Below are positions 22,975-36,615 of a DNA stretch of 64,000 bases, piece by piece. A program made the position numbers and the translations under genes. The stretch is from Citrus sinensis (lineage: Eukaryota; Streptophyta; Magnoliopsida; Sapindales; Rutaceae): positions 51,005,501 to 51,069,500 of the forward strand of contig NC_068558.1 in assembly GCF_022201045.2 (NCBI RefSeq), in the 5' to 3' direction. Position 1 is the stretch's first letter; each line of letters begins with the position of its first letter. The notes under the pieces are model-generated. The model did no database searches. It saw nothing but the letters and a program-made list of their open reading frames with translations, and was not told where the DNA came from.

Positions 22975-25900
22975 TCATGATGACTCAAGTGATGGCGCCA
23001 ACCACAACTTCACTTTCTTGTCAACACTGGATGTTGCTAAAACCGAGACTTGTTGATTTCCTGATAGGATAATAAGGTTATGTGAGTTAACTTCAAATAG
23101 ACATCTAAATCCAAAATAATATGAATAAAACTTGAGGACAAATGAGCAGAGAATTCAAGGAAAGCCAAGAAATCCTATCATCAAAGAGCTGCAAGAGCAT
23201 GCATTGTAAATCACATGTCAGGAATGACTATCTTTTGTCCAGGCCAAGATACTTCCACTTCACAATATTATAAATCAATTAATTACTTGATATCTCAAGG
23301 CTACAAGAATTGCATATATCTATAAAAATCAAAAGAGAATAATTGTCAAGGGTTATCTTAAAAAGGCATTATGTGGTGCTTTTTGTGGGCCATGATTGTT
23401 CAGTAAAGCGGCAGGCTTCCTGCCAGATTGATCAGAATAACTCATAGTCCCAAACCTCTGAATACATACAGATCCGCACAATGGAAGAGAATATTCCAAT
23501 ATACTAGGGAACATAAGAAAATATGAGAGGTATTAAGCAAAGAAGGCGATGTACCCATTGGAATTGTCTTTGGTGCCCAAGCCATGCATGTGATCTCACC
23601 TGCAAGGTAGACTTGTATTAAGACAAAGCAACCGATGATAATTAAAAACTAATAATTACGCTTGCAATAGAGAACAAAGTGTAAGGAAAATTTTTAAATA
23701 AAGCGTGAAATCTTGATGCCTGGACATACCCTCATGGGCTTTCTCAGCTGTGTCTAAAACCTTTCCAGTTTCAACACTTAGCCACTGCAACGTTGAACCA
23801 TGTGTTGCAGCCAATATCTTTCCATCAGAGGATAAACTAAGCCGATCATATTGCAATGTAGCACCATTAGAATCCAGAAGTGGAATTGGTAACACCTTCA
23901 AAGTCTTTGGATCCTCATCAAGGTGATATCGAACTACAGAAAATGGATATAGAAAGTCAGCACAAACAGCATTAAACAATGCAAGCACACACAGATCATC
24001 TTAGGAATACGCAGATACCATTTGTATTCAAGCAAGAAAATTCAATCTCAACATCACAAATTTTTCCAAGTATTTATAGAAATTCTTCCTTTTCAGAGAC
24101 AAGTAGAGACATGAAGTAATAATCAAGAACTACATCATGAAAGGTGAAACGTGCCGCATCTCGTGCTCATAAAAAAATTTAATGTTGTTCAGATATTAAC
24201 ACCACTTAGGAATCCACTAGCTGTTCAAGCATTTAGGGAACTCAATTCAAGATGCACTACTCTGTGAATACCATCACCCACTCTGGTGGCACCATCATTC
24301 AACTGACATACACAAAGTGAATTGATTGCAGATATCTTAGTGGATGACCATTTGTGAAGATGAGTAGGTGCATGGATACGGTGGTGGCTGAGGCTATGAG
24401 TGAAATATGTGAATTTTAGCATAACTAAAAGACAAAAACTGGACAGAATTACAAACCATTGATGTTCCAAACTCGCAGTGTACCATCCTTTGAGGCTGTA
24501 ATAATCTGCTCTGAGTTTGGTGCAAAGCACAACCAAGTAACTGCACTCTGCATGGTCCAAAGTGAATAACAAAATTAGGCCTTCTAGCAACATATTAAAT
24601 TACAAAACTGTATCAAGAACTTGAGATGGCAATAAAGATGGAAGAAATTTTATCAACTTAGCAGTTAGAACAGCATTTTCATTAAAGTAAATTCTTGCAT
24701 CAATATCAAGATGTGCCTCAAACACGCTTCAAACATAGTTTGCTTCGTAGTTGTTTTCTTTATACCTCTCAAAGAAGCGTATTTCACAAGAGAAAATCTT
24801 GGAAGCACGAAACAGGACTAAAAGAGAAGAAAGAAAGATAGAAAGAAAAGGCATGAATTAACAACACTGCAAGACATGGCTGACCTCAAGAATGTAAAAT
24901 TTGATCAAATCACTTAACCTTATGCCCTTTAAGCTGCATAACGCTTGTAACTGCTTTGACTAAACCATCCTTTGAGTATACAATCTCCCACACCTATAGA
25001 TAAAAGCACACAAATGTAACTAGCAGATTCATTAATTACAGTTAAGTAAAATACTATGAGTTCCAGTTCAAAACATTCTGCAAGTTATATATTGTCAAAG
25101 CCACACGACAATATATCAGCAATATTGACCTTCACATCTGCCGTGAAAGCAGCAGCAGCAAGAAAACGCCCATTTGGAGATATAGCAGCCATGTTGTTTT
25201 TCAATTGATTTGTGTCAACATTACCCAAAAGTTTTCCAGTTTTTCCATGCCAAATACTGATATCAGTCCCTAGAAAGCAACAAATGAGCAGAATTAAGGC
25301 ACCATTACTCCAATAGGACTAAACAAATCCAACAAAGGTGGGTGTATCTTTGAAAAAGTAATAATGACAACTTTTTGTATAGGAGAGACACTGTAAAGGC
25401 CAGGACCAATACATAATCGCTCCTAAGAACGCCGAACAGAGAGAAATTGTTAAGGGAGGAAAATGCAAATACACAGACTGGCATTTGTATAGTCCTGGAT
25501 TGAGGTGGATTAGGCAGGCTATTAGGATTAGACAAAAAAAATTGGAATTATACCTTCTGAGCAAGAAGCGATGATTGTGCTTCCATCAGCAGTACCATAA
25601 GTAGCAGAAGCTCCAAAAAGTGTCAAGATAGCTCTTTTGTCATGGACTTTGTGATGTTCCCATTTGATTTCTGGACCAGGAAGCTTGGATTGCTGTTTAC
25701 CTTCATTAGTAGATATGGCTTTCTCTTCTCCATACATGTACAATGAACAGCCAGACAGATTATGAGTTGCAACAACTATGGAAGTTGCGTTGTCAGCAAA
25801 TGCGACAGCCGTCGGAGGACCTCCGGGTGGCAAATTGATTCTCAAAAACCTAAAAGAGGGAGAGAAAGAGAGAGAAAAAAAAAAAAAAAACTTGAGGACA

Positions 25901-26739
25901 GAAAAACTCCATGCATTATTTTTGAAAACGTTACAAAGATGTCAGATTCATACTTGAAACTTTTGCTTGAAGCATCATCCAACTTATGTACCCTGATCAC
26001 TCCATCAGCACAAGCTGTTTGTGAAAACAAGAATTTGTGGATCAGTACAACCGCAATCTCGCATACATAATGTATCAAATTAGTTAAAAACTTACTAAGC
26101 AGACTGGAGGCAAGTTTACTTTTGATCTAGTGGCAGATCAAACAAATTGATAATTATGACTATCTAGTTTAATAGACAAAAAAGGATTACGGGAAAAATC
26201 TAAATTTCAAAGATTCTATCCAATTCATTCATTCTAATTGGCCGTTCATAATTCACATGTTCTTAGTTTTAAAAACTTAATTGGTTTGTTAGTACTTTAC
26301 CTGTCGCCAAACACTTTCCATCAGAGGAGAAACAAAGGCCGGTGACGGAATCACCATGACCTTTAAGAGTATTAACATCCAACGGATGATGTCGCTTGTT
26401 TTGATCCTACGGTTACATTTGACAGTCAAAATTATTGGCCAATGATTTTTTTTAAATAAATAAAATAAATAATTAGAATGAAAGAATGTTACAAGCAGAG
26501 AAGAGAATAGAATACAATACCTTATCGCCGTGAGAGTGTGAGTGAGGTTTGGAGTGAGATTTTTTGGAGATGGGTTGAGAAGGCTTAGTAGGTTTTTTTT
26601 GGTGATCGGGTTCAAGCTCCGTTTTGGCGATGGATTTGATTTCGGATCTTCTCTTAGTGAAGTAACTTTTGAAGAAGATAATAGCGATCAGAGCTCCAAG
26701 AACCACCGAGACCACCGTAATTGAAAGAACCGGATCCAT
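22975..26739 (-). CDS. TBL2-like WD40 repeat protein with N-terminal membrane anchor
   Basis: This plant homologue of transducin beta-like 2 belongs to a family of ER-anchored WD40 proteins linked in animals to stress signalling; the plant role is not settled. Ten exons (26521-26739, 26301-26406, 25954-26014, 25554-25849, 25130-25269, 24919-24993, 24457-24547, 23730-23933, 23555-23599, 22975-23060) give 440 residues. Residues 5-25 form a hydrophobic anchor (LSITVVSVVLGALIAIIFF). A Lys/Ser/His-rich linker with KSHSKPHSHSHGDK follows, then WD repeats. Recognisable repeat parts are LKGHGDSVTGLCFSSDGK, DISIWHGKTGKLLG, DVKVWEIV, LKGHKSAVTWLCFAPNSEQI, TLRVWNI and the last blade SSVDKKVKLW. It lies 966 bp from the 3' end of the Sec1/Munc18 gene on the same strand. 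Family call is strong; function is inferred. Confidence 0.92.
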
Positions 26740-27705
26740 TTTCTATGTAACTGTAGAGAATCGAACCTTGTGATGATGGATGGTGACACTGACACAATTT
26801 GCTTTTCTTAAGAAATAAGACTCACGAAGAAGACTGAGAGGGTGTTAATGGCGCGGGTTAGTCCCAGACACTGTCTGTCCGTTCTACCCTCCGATCCTGG
26901 ACGACTATCAGAGCACTACTTGCTGTCGTTGGGAAAGGGGTTTTAAAATGATTTTGGAGGGGCTCACTTAGTACCACAATGACTGTTGGGAGACGTAAGA
27001 CGTATAATGTTATGGATCCTCAAGGGCTATGGGCTGAATGTAAGGTCATAGCCCATTAAGGAAGCTTTCTATCAACAACAATTGCTTATCACAAAAATGC
27101 CTGACGTGCTTACAATGTCGAAAATGTTCGTTTCCAATTATGTAAACGCATTTTAGATTTTAGTCTCGAATTAAAAAAATTTTCGGTACGTAATAATAAT
27201 ATTAATACCACGTGAATTGAGATTAAAAAGCGTCTTGTACTTGTTATGTTAATTTGCAGACCTCTTTGCAATAATATTGCAAATCGTCTCACTTCCGTGA
27301 AAATAATATTCGAACATTACATCTGGGAGAGCATGAGACTGGGAAACAAAAACAAACGAAACTGATGTATAAGAAATGTTACAAAGAAACAATCGACTCA
27401 TTTCAAATAATATAGTTTTGTACACAATAAGCTAATTTACTCCGTTGGACATCCTATTGCCCGACTAACAAAATTTGGGAGCAAATTAGAGTATTTTTCT
27501 TGTTTCTGACAGAATAAACCACATTGTTGATTCTGCTTGGGTCTTTAATTACGTTAAACAGCCAGGCCATGGTTTTTTCAAAACAAGAGAAGCCTAGTTC
27601 ACTTTCAAGATGTACATGGAAACAAAAAAATTAACTCAAAATGAGATAGCCAACCTCCTGGCATTGAGCAAAAACTTAAATGCCGCGGAATTTGAGACTA
27701 CCCAT
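26740..27705. other. Intergenic region between the TBL2-like gene promoter and the Sec1/Munc18 gene 3' end
   Basis: The side next to 26740 is the promoter and leader of the WD40 gene. At about 27028-27058 are TGGGCT and its complement AGCCCA about 20 bases apart, Site II-like elements usual near growth-linked plant genes. The rest should be the 3' UTR of the next gene. No coding exon is seen. Confidence 0.5.
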
Positions 27706-30700
27706 TTAGATTTTTCCATCTGAGATCACCTTCATCTTCTGCAAGATCAGGAAAATATTGTAGCTCAGGATTGATAAAATATAATAAGTATATTATTTGC
27801 CAAAATTTAATTAGTCTAGCCTTCAAATGCTACTGAACTTATGTGGAAACAAAAATTAAAAAAAAAATGAAAAAGAAGTTGATAAATAAGCATTTATTAC
27901 CGAAATATATTCAGGGGGATCATTGAAACTAGTTGAACCTAGGACAACTTCCCTCCTCAGTTTTGTCGTAAGTTTGTAACAAGCTCGCAGCTGAAAACAG
28001 AAGCATCAGCAAAATGCTAGTCTTTAAGTAAATTTGAAATGCAACAGGGCATCATCATTAAAGCATTAGGTGAGACCTACATCCTGATGTTGAAGTGTTT
28101 AAGAAAAAATTACACTAGATATTTTACCTCAGAACGAGTTGCTCCACCAATCATAAATACAAATATACGCTGTCCCATTTTCCTGAGGTCAGCAACTGCA
28201 TGATTCAAAATTGAATCACTGCAAGAGGCAGCACAAGATGGAGAAAAAAGAAATTGAGATCCCAGCACAAAAAGGGTTTAACATGTAAAAATCTAATGTA
28301 AAAGGTCCAAAATAGCCCATGAAGAAAGATCAAAAGATATCATTGACGTTCATTCAAATGCAGTTAGCCTTCAACTCGAAACCTGTAAGAATACCTTGAA
28401 TATCCATCATCGGAATTTTGAGGTTTTGCCCAGGATGGTGTTCGTCTTGATCTCACCGAATGACCAGTTTTCTTTTCGGAAGGAGCGGTAGTGGCAGGAG
28501 CTGCCTTTTTCCGAACGGAGAATCTTGAGGTTGATTCTTGTTCGGCTGAACTTGGATGATTCATACACGGGTAATCACTCTTAGGTAGTTCACCTTTGCA
28601 AAGATTTTCAATGAGCTCCTGACACATAAATCATATCATCTGATGCCATCAATCAAAGATACAACACAGAACAATCAAATTTCTGTTGAGTTATACTCAA
28701 CTCCGAAACTGGAATAAAAAGAGAATAATGGCATGCAGGGCCAAGCATTTGATTCTGTTTTTTTTGTTGCTCAAAACAAACAACAAAACCAATTTAGTTT
28801 CTTCTTTTCATGTTCATGTAACATTCAAAGTAATTAAACAATATTTCTTCCTCCAGTGTTTTGGATGTCACCATACAAAATCAGTGATAACTTAATAATG
28901 TATCAGAATCTACACCCAAAGAATTTAATAATAACAAATGGTGTGTAGCTTAAATATAACTAACCCATCAGCTGGTTCCAGGTACTTCAGAAGGATATGA
29001 ATGCATTCATTTGCCAAAATCAATCACAGAGAGGGTTCAGGACAGGAAGGCAAAGTTAAGGCAAAGGTGAGAGAGCTAATACCTCTATGATGGGATAAAA
29101 TTTAAACAGTGCCCATGTTTCTTCCTCACCAGGCCGCTCTTTTCTTGCAGCTTGCTTTGTCTGGTAATCATAACCCAAAAAATATCAACTATCACCATAC
29201 TTTGATAAAGTAATTTGTGAAGGGAGTATCTCACTCTAGTCTTTAGCATCCATTTGAAAAGTTTTAACTTCTTTACCTTCTGGCCATCAAACTTAAGAGA
29301 GAAATCAGTAGATGACTTTTTGGAATTTAATGACCCCGCAAGCAACCGCATATTATTCACAATCTTCATATCCTCAGATGATAATCTAGCCAGCTGAGGG
29401 GAAAAAAAAATACTTGTTACAAATTTCAACATAATTCTTTTTATTATCTGTTGTAATATTGAACCTTCTATTCTATTTTTCCGTTCTTAAGCAAAATATT
29501 CCTACTTGAGTTTCTTGTTCATTCCTCATTTTGTCAGTGTGTACTAGATATGAGTGTGTCTACTTAGAATAAAGTGCATTGATATATTAGTAGCATTTTA
29601 AAAGCAACAATAAAATAATGACAATAATCGTAGATAAACAAAAATGAAAGGAATTCCATAGCTACCTGCATAAGCTTTGACGCTTTGTCTCCCTCAAACT
29701 TCTCAGGATAGACAGATGCATAAATCATCAACAAACGCAACTTATTTTCTGGGGTTACATCCTGTAAGGAGAAAGAAATGAAAAACCAATACATTACCCA
29801 GCAGTAGAGAAAGAAAATAATGTCTAACCACAACTTTGTGCTAGATCACCTGCTTCATCCTTAGAAAATTGATAACATCCTTTGCCCCTGCATCTCCAAA
29901 TACAAGATCCTGCTCCAGTTGCCCAAGATCTCGGAGCCCAATTTCTCTAATTATGTGGTTAATTTTTCCAGCTATCTGTGGTGTACTAAGTATTGAAAAA
30001 TCATCTTAATAAATGCATAACTGTACTAATTTCAACCATTCTGCACAATGTTTCTAATGCTCTCAAACAATCATTTAATTAACATTGTGCATATTTCAAA
30101 TCCCATATCCCAATTATGGGTGCCGTCTAGTTGAGATAGTAAAATATCCGGTATTGAAAACAAGAGGTCTGGGGTTTGAACCCCACTCACGTTGGTCAGG
30201 AGGGGATTGATTTTGCCATTAGGCTAAACAATAAAAAAATCCCTTATCTGAGTAGTGTGAGTTTCAAGATGACAAGAAACTTCACTGTATTTCTGTTCTT
30301 GCTTATATAAAATGTATAAAATAATTTCTGAACTGTTTTCTGTTTCCTTGAGATAAAGTATATGTCTGAATAGTTTAGAATACTTGTAAATTTATTTTTC
30401 CTCTACTTCCTGATTCTGTTGCCACTAATAATCATATCTACGCAAACAACAGGAAAAGTACATTCCCTTATCAGTTTTCATTGTAGATCGCTAACTGCAT
30501 CTCATTTCAGTAGAATTAGACATAAACCTATACCGTTGAACAAGAAAATGGCACTTATAGAAGAAGAACAAACCTCCACATGAAGAGAAAGCTTGTCAAC
30601 TTGTTCACTGTACTGTGGCAAAGCTTGAACAATTTTCTGCAAGTCACGTGTAGATAATTCGCCACCATCTCTACACAAATTCAAACTCAAGCATGTGAAA

Positions 30701-33700
30701 TTTTATGTAAAACAACAGTGATTGTGTGATCTGGAAACATACTATTTTTCACAGTTTAACAGCAAAGTTCAGCATCTGGAGAACATTCATTTTTACAGAA
30801 CTGAAAATGGAAACCAGCTCCAACCTTGAGCTTTGTTGAATTTGCGCAGCTTTGTTCTTTGATACGAAGTTCGTCATCTTGTCATGCAATCGTTCACTAG
30901 CCTGATATGCCAGTTAGTGCTACATTCACACTTAAAGGAAAAAAGATTTGTAATGCATGAGACATACATCAGCTATATGTGCATGGCGAAGCTCAAGCCA
31001 GACTGGATCATGATCTTCTAGAAGGACCTCCTTTTTCTCAGGCTGACCACCTGTTTTGCTAGGAACCTAGTAAATGATATAGGTCATTCTTCCATACGAT
31101 ATGGGAAAAGGAAGGAGAAAATAAAAGGAAGAAGAATTCCTTAAGGAAACAAACAAACAAATTATTGTACCTCAAGCACATATTTATTTCCATCCATATC
31201 CAGTAGGTCGTGGCACATGGCATCATAAGTCCATTCGTGTATGACAGGGGCAATCTAAACATTTAAATCATCACACTGAGATAGCACAATTGCTGGATTA
31301 TAAAAAGAACAGCTACATGATAAGTGAAAATAATGGTAACCTGGTCAACAGATCTATCTAAAATGAGGAGTTCACATGTTTCTGTCTGTGGAAAGTTGGG
31401 AATAGATTTATATTTCTCAATACAGTTCCAAACAGCAGTAGCAAGCTTTGAAGGTATTAAATCACGAAATGTAGTAGTAGATGCATCAGAAGCCTTAGGA
31501 GCACGGTATCGCACCATTGGAAACTCCTGAAACCAATAGAGAATATTGATCTAAATCCAAGGAATTTACTATTTCCACTTGCAAAAAAATGATATGATGT
31601 ATCCCAAATGTTCAACATCAAGTGGAAGCTGCAACAAGGGAAACTAATATTTATTGCTTTATCGCTATAATATTTTATGCTGTTGGTATAATTTATTTCC
31701 AGTCCAAGCAGATTGGAAAACATGTAAACTTGTGAGTCCAACCTAATTTCAGGGTTCTCTTTTAAATAGCATATGCTTTTACTGTATCAAAATGTTAAGA
31801 AGCTATTATTCTGGTAAAATAAAATTCAGGTTAGCGTTTCTTTTCTTGAATTTGCAGAACAGTAATCAAAATCAGAGCTGCCAGTATTCAATGCTCATCC
31901 AAGTTTCATTCCAGTCCAATTACTTGTTTAACAATAGACTTTAACCCTAAGCTACATTACAATGGTGAAATTGGTAAATAGCGACATGCTGATTGAACCG
32001 AGTTTCTCAAGCAAAACCAACTAGAAAAATAATTCTTCCTATTTTAGAACAAATTGGAAATACAGTGTAACTTTGTTAAAGTGTGGATTCTTGATAACTA
32101 CAGCATCCATTAAATTGCAAAACTACAGCGTTCATACCTTCATTGAAGCAAAAACAGTAGCAATTCGTTTTGCCATTGTGTTTAAGCAAGTATCAAATTG
32201 CCGAGTATTCTGAACATTATCACCAAAGAGTTCCTCCAGTGCTCTTTCATGATCAGTAATAAAAGCCTGCATTTAAGGGATGCCAGAAGCCAGAATAGTA
32301 TTGTTAAAAAACAAGGGGAAAAAAGTGCTTAGGATAAGCTATAACTCTCTCTCTCATGTAAGATGAATTCTTGAATATAATTTTATCAGAAATTTGAAAA
32401 TAATGCATTTTGCAGCACCTGAAGATGAAAAAGTAAATAGATAATGGATGTCCGTAAAGATTAATGGAATTCACAACACTCAAAATAACAACAGTTATAG
32501 GTACCTGACGGTCTATAGGAAAATACTCCAAATTCATCTGCATATTAGCAAAGCCAAAAAAATGAGATAAAAAAAAAAAATAGAAGCCTGCCAAAAGGAA
32601 AGCAGAAGAAAACCACTGTACTGTAATGTGTAAGAAGTATCAATATGGAAGCATAACAAAAATCTTAACCTCTCTTAATGCTCCTATACGGGGCAACACA
32701 CTTGTATCACTCTTGATATGATTGACCAACTCCTTTGGAATTGGTGTGCTGAAAAACACATATGCTCTGGAAAGAAAAAGAAAAGAAGTGCCTTTTGTAA
32801 AATGAAAAATAATGAGTTGAGAGCTGTATAAGATTTAGGTTATGACAAGTAGAATTCTACACCTACTTCTTGTACAACGGCTCCCTTCCAGACATGTCGG
32901 ACAAGAACATTACCACACTGCATGCTAGCAACAGATATGGTTAAAATGGTTCTAGGTTTTCTAAGGAGTGGAAAAAATATCCGACAGAGCTTGCAAGGCA
33001 AGATGGTGCGGAGAATGAATTCTAGTAAAATAGGAGATTTGCAGGAAAAAAAAAAACTACAATACTGTAAATGTATAGACAGGGGACGAAAATATATCCT
33101 CCACCATTATAAATGACATTTGTGAAGCAGCTACCAACATGACACCAGTTGGTTTTATATATTATTCCAATGTACATGATACCTAAAGCCATAAACCATA
33201 TTTATTTATTTGAGATTGACATAAGCTTTCCACTAACACTGCCCTAAACAAGAAAAGAAATCATCTTGGTAAATGTGACAAACACATGGGAACTCTCTTT
33301 AGTTCCAAAAAATATATTCAACAGATTCCTAGTTTGCAGCTTCAAAGTTACATACACCACGTACCTAAAGAAACTAAATCATTTCCGAATTTCACAAATA
33401 ACCATGTAATATAAAACTGTTGAGCCTCTTAGTCACTTCAATTAACCATAGATCAAGGCTGAAAATTAGCAATTTTGCACAAGAAAGATTGTGACAAAAG
33501 AATTTTAGACTTTTGATTTAGTTGAAGCTTAAATTGGCCCAAAAGAAAATTAAGGAAATGACACTAAAACAATGAAAAGACCAAAAACATGAAAAAAAGG
33601 AGAAAAAAAGAAAAAAAATGAAAGTACTTCTCTTTTGATGGCTGGATAAAATATACTGCATCCATGGAGGGCAATGGTTGTCTTCTCCTAAAGAGGTCTT

Positions 33701-35388
33701 CCACCACTGAAGTACAGAAATATAACTAATAAGTTTTTAGAAGCAAACACAAACATAAATTGCTAGTTAAATGCAGTCTTAACAAACTAATATTTACAAG
33801 ATATGTTAGCGTTAAATCAACATCTGTAACCATAAATGGAAATAAAATCGACAACAATGCACACTTTACTAAGAAATTAACTTTAAGGATTGGAGTCTCA
33901 AATTTTTATAAACCTTTGGCGTTAAGTCAACATGACTTGTAAGCCCAGCAGGTATTACTTGCACTTAGTCCTATAAAAACAGAAAATATATATCCGTTCA
34001 GATACTTACATGAAACTCCTCGGTCAGTGATATCTGCCATTTTACATGAGTGAGACATGACTTTCACAGTTACTTTATCCATGATGAGTACCTGTGAATA
34101 ATCAGTTATGAAAACTAAAGCTATTGTCTTCAAGATGGAAGTTTAAAAAAGGCCATTGTCTCCCATAATTGTGAATTTCAAGGCTTACAGCAATTAGATG
34201 GGAGGGCCATTGTACATTGACTTATCTCATAATACAATTTATAAATAAATAGATAAATATAATCTAACGACATTCTATCACAAAGATACGTTTCTAGAGT
34301 AGGTGTAAATACTAGAAGAATTAAGCAGACCAATTCCAAGAAATAAAGCAAACTTTGTACATAAAAAAATAGACAATAGAGCTGTCTTGTGCTACCAAAA
34401 CAAACAAGTCAATGTTAGCAACACAATGTGTGATAATTATAAGTGAAGAATATAAGTTAAATAACAGCAAGATCATCAGACACACCTTCCATGATTTTGA
34501 ATCTGCATTGGTTGACTCCAGCATTTCATGCAATAATCCTGAATTTTGCAAAACCAAAAAAAAAAAAAAAAAAAAAAATGGTGTTACCAGAAGAGACAAG
34601 AAAGCACTAAATCTATAAATCAAAGGTTCTGGAGAGAAGCATGACCCAAAGTGTAGGTAAATATGATTCAAGAAAACAACACCAGCATTCGGTATTATAT
34701 CTCATGTTGCATTCTTCTTTCCAGAAATAGAACGATTTAAATGCATATTAGAAGTTGGGATTTGATAACTACGATTCAAAATTTTGAATTTCCTTCTTTA
34801 CTTCTCTTGCAACTCTTCTGGAAAAAAACAACAGATTCTGCAGTAAATCACAATTCAAATATACAATTTGATAACATTCCTGACCACTGTTCTGGTTTAC
34901 TCACTGAGATTGAAATTCAAATCTTGAATTACTATTTCTCTTCCTTTGCTTCATTATTCAATAAAGACAAGTTTCCTTTATTCAAACCAGCTTCAATATC
35001 TCCTCTCACAGTCCTCTTTCAAGGGGAAAAAAAAATTAAACGTCCGATTTTTTACATTAATGATTCAAGATTTTGGAATCTATTGCTTTGCTTTTCTTGC
35101 ATATTTATTAAAAGAACTAACAGAGACTACGATGAATCAGAATAACCCCCCCCCCCCCCCAAAACAAAAAGCCATAATCGTCCTCTTCTATTTGATTTCG
35201 AATCACAAAATTTAAATCTTCGATAAATTTGCCTTGCCTACATTTTCTTTGCAAACAAACATAAAATCAAAGCAAAATGTGAAATGATGAATCCAGAGAA
35301 ACGAAAGAGGCTTACGATCACGGCTGAACTGACGGAAGAATTTGTACTCTCCGCCCTGGGACGAAGTCTCAGAATCGGAAAATGACAT
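27706..35388 (-). CDS. Sec1/Munc18 (SM) protein, KEULE/SEC1A type
   Basis: SM proteins bind syntaxins and help SNARE-driven fusion; KEULE acts with KNOLLE at the cell plate. I place 21 exons: 35316-35388, 34486-34538, 34010-34091, 33628-33706, 32867-32917, 32670-32766, 32505-32537, 32138-32266, 31341-31526, 31171-31254, 30968-31066, 30825-30901, 30574-30670, 29850-29975, 29666-29761, 29277-29393, 29083-29160, 28395-28618, 28128-28218, 27901-27990, 27706-27738. They give 664 residues. Family blocks in order: [143 protein letters not shown] and [17 protein letters not shown]. Details such as the SSRDGGELS stretch and the [10 protein letters not shown] stretch look nearer to SEC1A than to KEULE. 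The protein stops soon after SKMK, without the SLDD-type tail of Arabidopsis members. Confidence 0.95.
30118..30240 (+). mobile_element. tRNA-derived SINE-like fragment in a Sec1/Munc18 intron
   Basis: The sequence holds an A-box-like TAGTTGAGATAG at about 30129-30140 and a B-box-like GGTTTGAACCCCA at about 30173-30185, spaced as in RNA polymerase III promoters. It does not fold as a full tRNA. It lies within the intron between exons 13 and 14, on the strand opposite to the gene. No clear target duplication was found. Confidence 0.5.
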
Positions 35389-35990
35389 TATGAAATGTTG
35401 ATTTTTTTTTCTTTTTAGCGATGGGATTATTAAACACAATGAGCAAGAAATTAAGGATTAATTTGAGAAGAGATTAAGAGAAATTTGAAAACAGAGAACT
35501 GCGTTTGTGTTTGCGTTTGTCAAAAGGAGAGAAATTAGGCGCGGTCTGAGAATGGCCGTTAGAATTCGTGGGAACCACTTACATGTTGCGCGAACTTCGC
35601 TGTTGTTTGGATCTTCAATTTTGAAGGTGATGTTAAAATACTCTTATGCCCTTACTATTTCTTTTCGGTGACAATTTTTCCTCATACCGACAGAAATTAA
35701 AAAAAAAAAATGTTATGGAATACTGACCCTATACTTAAAAAATTTATCACATTTACATCTAACATTTATTACCCCTAAACTTTTGGAAATACACGTCTTA
35801 AAATGAGTTTTTTTTTTATGTTTATTTTATTTTATAAACGATGAGATGGCAAATAGAGTTTAAAATAATTTTTAAATCTTACCTCCTAGGAATTAGAAAA
35901 ATAAATAAGTTCAAAGTTAAAATCACATGACAAAACTTATCAAGACAATTATATATAGATAATAGATCCAAATAAATGTTAATATATTTA

Positions 35991-36352
35991 GTGTCTGTTT
36001 GGTATGGCTTATTTAAGAGCCATAAGGGCTTATTTAATCGTATAAGCACTTTTTAAAATTTTTTATAGTGTTTGGTTATTTTTTTAGTAGAGTTTTTTTA
36101 GCTTAAATAAGCTAATTTATCTCTACTAGCAAAAGCCCAAAATTTGAGCTTTTGGGAGTAGAGGTTATAAAGCTTTTCTAAAAATATATAATATAAAAAA
36201 TATCACATAGTTTAATTGTTCAAAAGTGCATTTTTTATTGACAACCAAACACCCAATGACTTTTTGTCCAAAAGCTCTATTGGTATAAGCTCTACTGCTA
36301 TAAACTCTACTGTTATAAGCTCTATTTAATAAGCTGTACCAAACGGAGCCTT
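35991..36352. mobile_element. hAT-like miniature element, copy B
   Basis: The left end reads GTGTCTGTTTGGTATGGC and the right end in reverse complement reads GGCTCCGTTTGGTACAGC, giving terminal repeats of about 30 bp with several mismatches. Inside, TAAGCTCTACTG-type units recur near the right end. It has no coding capacity and is about 360 bp. It is the best-preserved of three related copies in the window (see 5136 and 45286). Confidence 0.7.
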
Positions 36353-36494
36353 AATAATAAAAAAAACGTTTATCATTTTTTTCAATGAGATGAAGTTTTA
36401 AAACATAAAATAATCTTATTGACATTTGGTTTACATTCTTTATTCTTAATACTTATTTTGGAAGATCACACGAATATTAAAACCATTGTGAGGA

Positions 36495-36615
36495 GGGATC
36501 CCCTATCTTACATGCATGTAAGATACATGCCTCTCACATGAATAGTGTGTGGGTCCTATATATACACTATTCATGTGAGAGGTATGTATCTTACATGCCT
36601 GTAAGATAGAGTTTG
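36495..36615. mobile_element. Fold-back element with near-perfect arms
   Basis: Arms of about 46 bp at 36502-36547 and 36566-36611 are complementary: CTATCTTACATGCATGTAAG on the outer side and CTCACATGAATAGTGT on the inner side pair with their reverse complements. The loop is about 18 bp and only a few pairs are mismatched, so it is probably young or constrained. The outer arm contains a second palindrome (CTTACATGCATGTAAG). Confidence 0.75.

Noticed and set aside
34741-35145. Long open frame in the first Sec1/Munc18 intron
   Set aside because: Composition is that of AT-rich intron DNA, it lies on the opposite strand to the gene and shows no domain.
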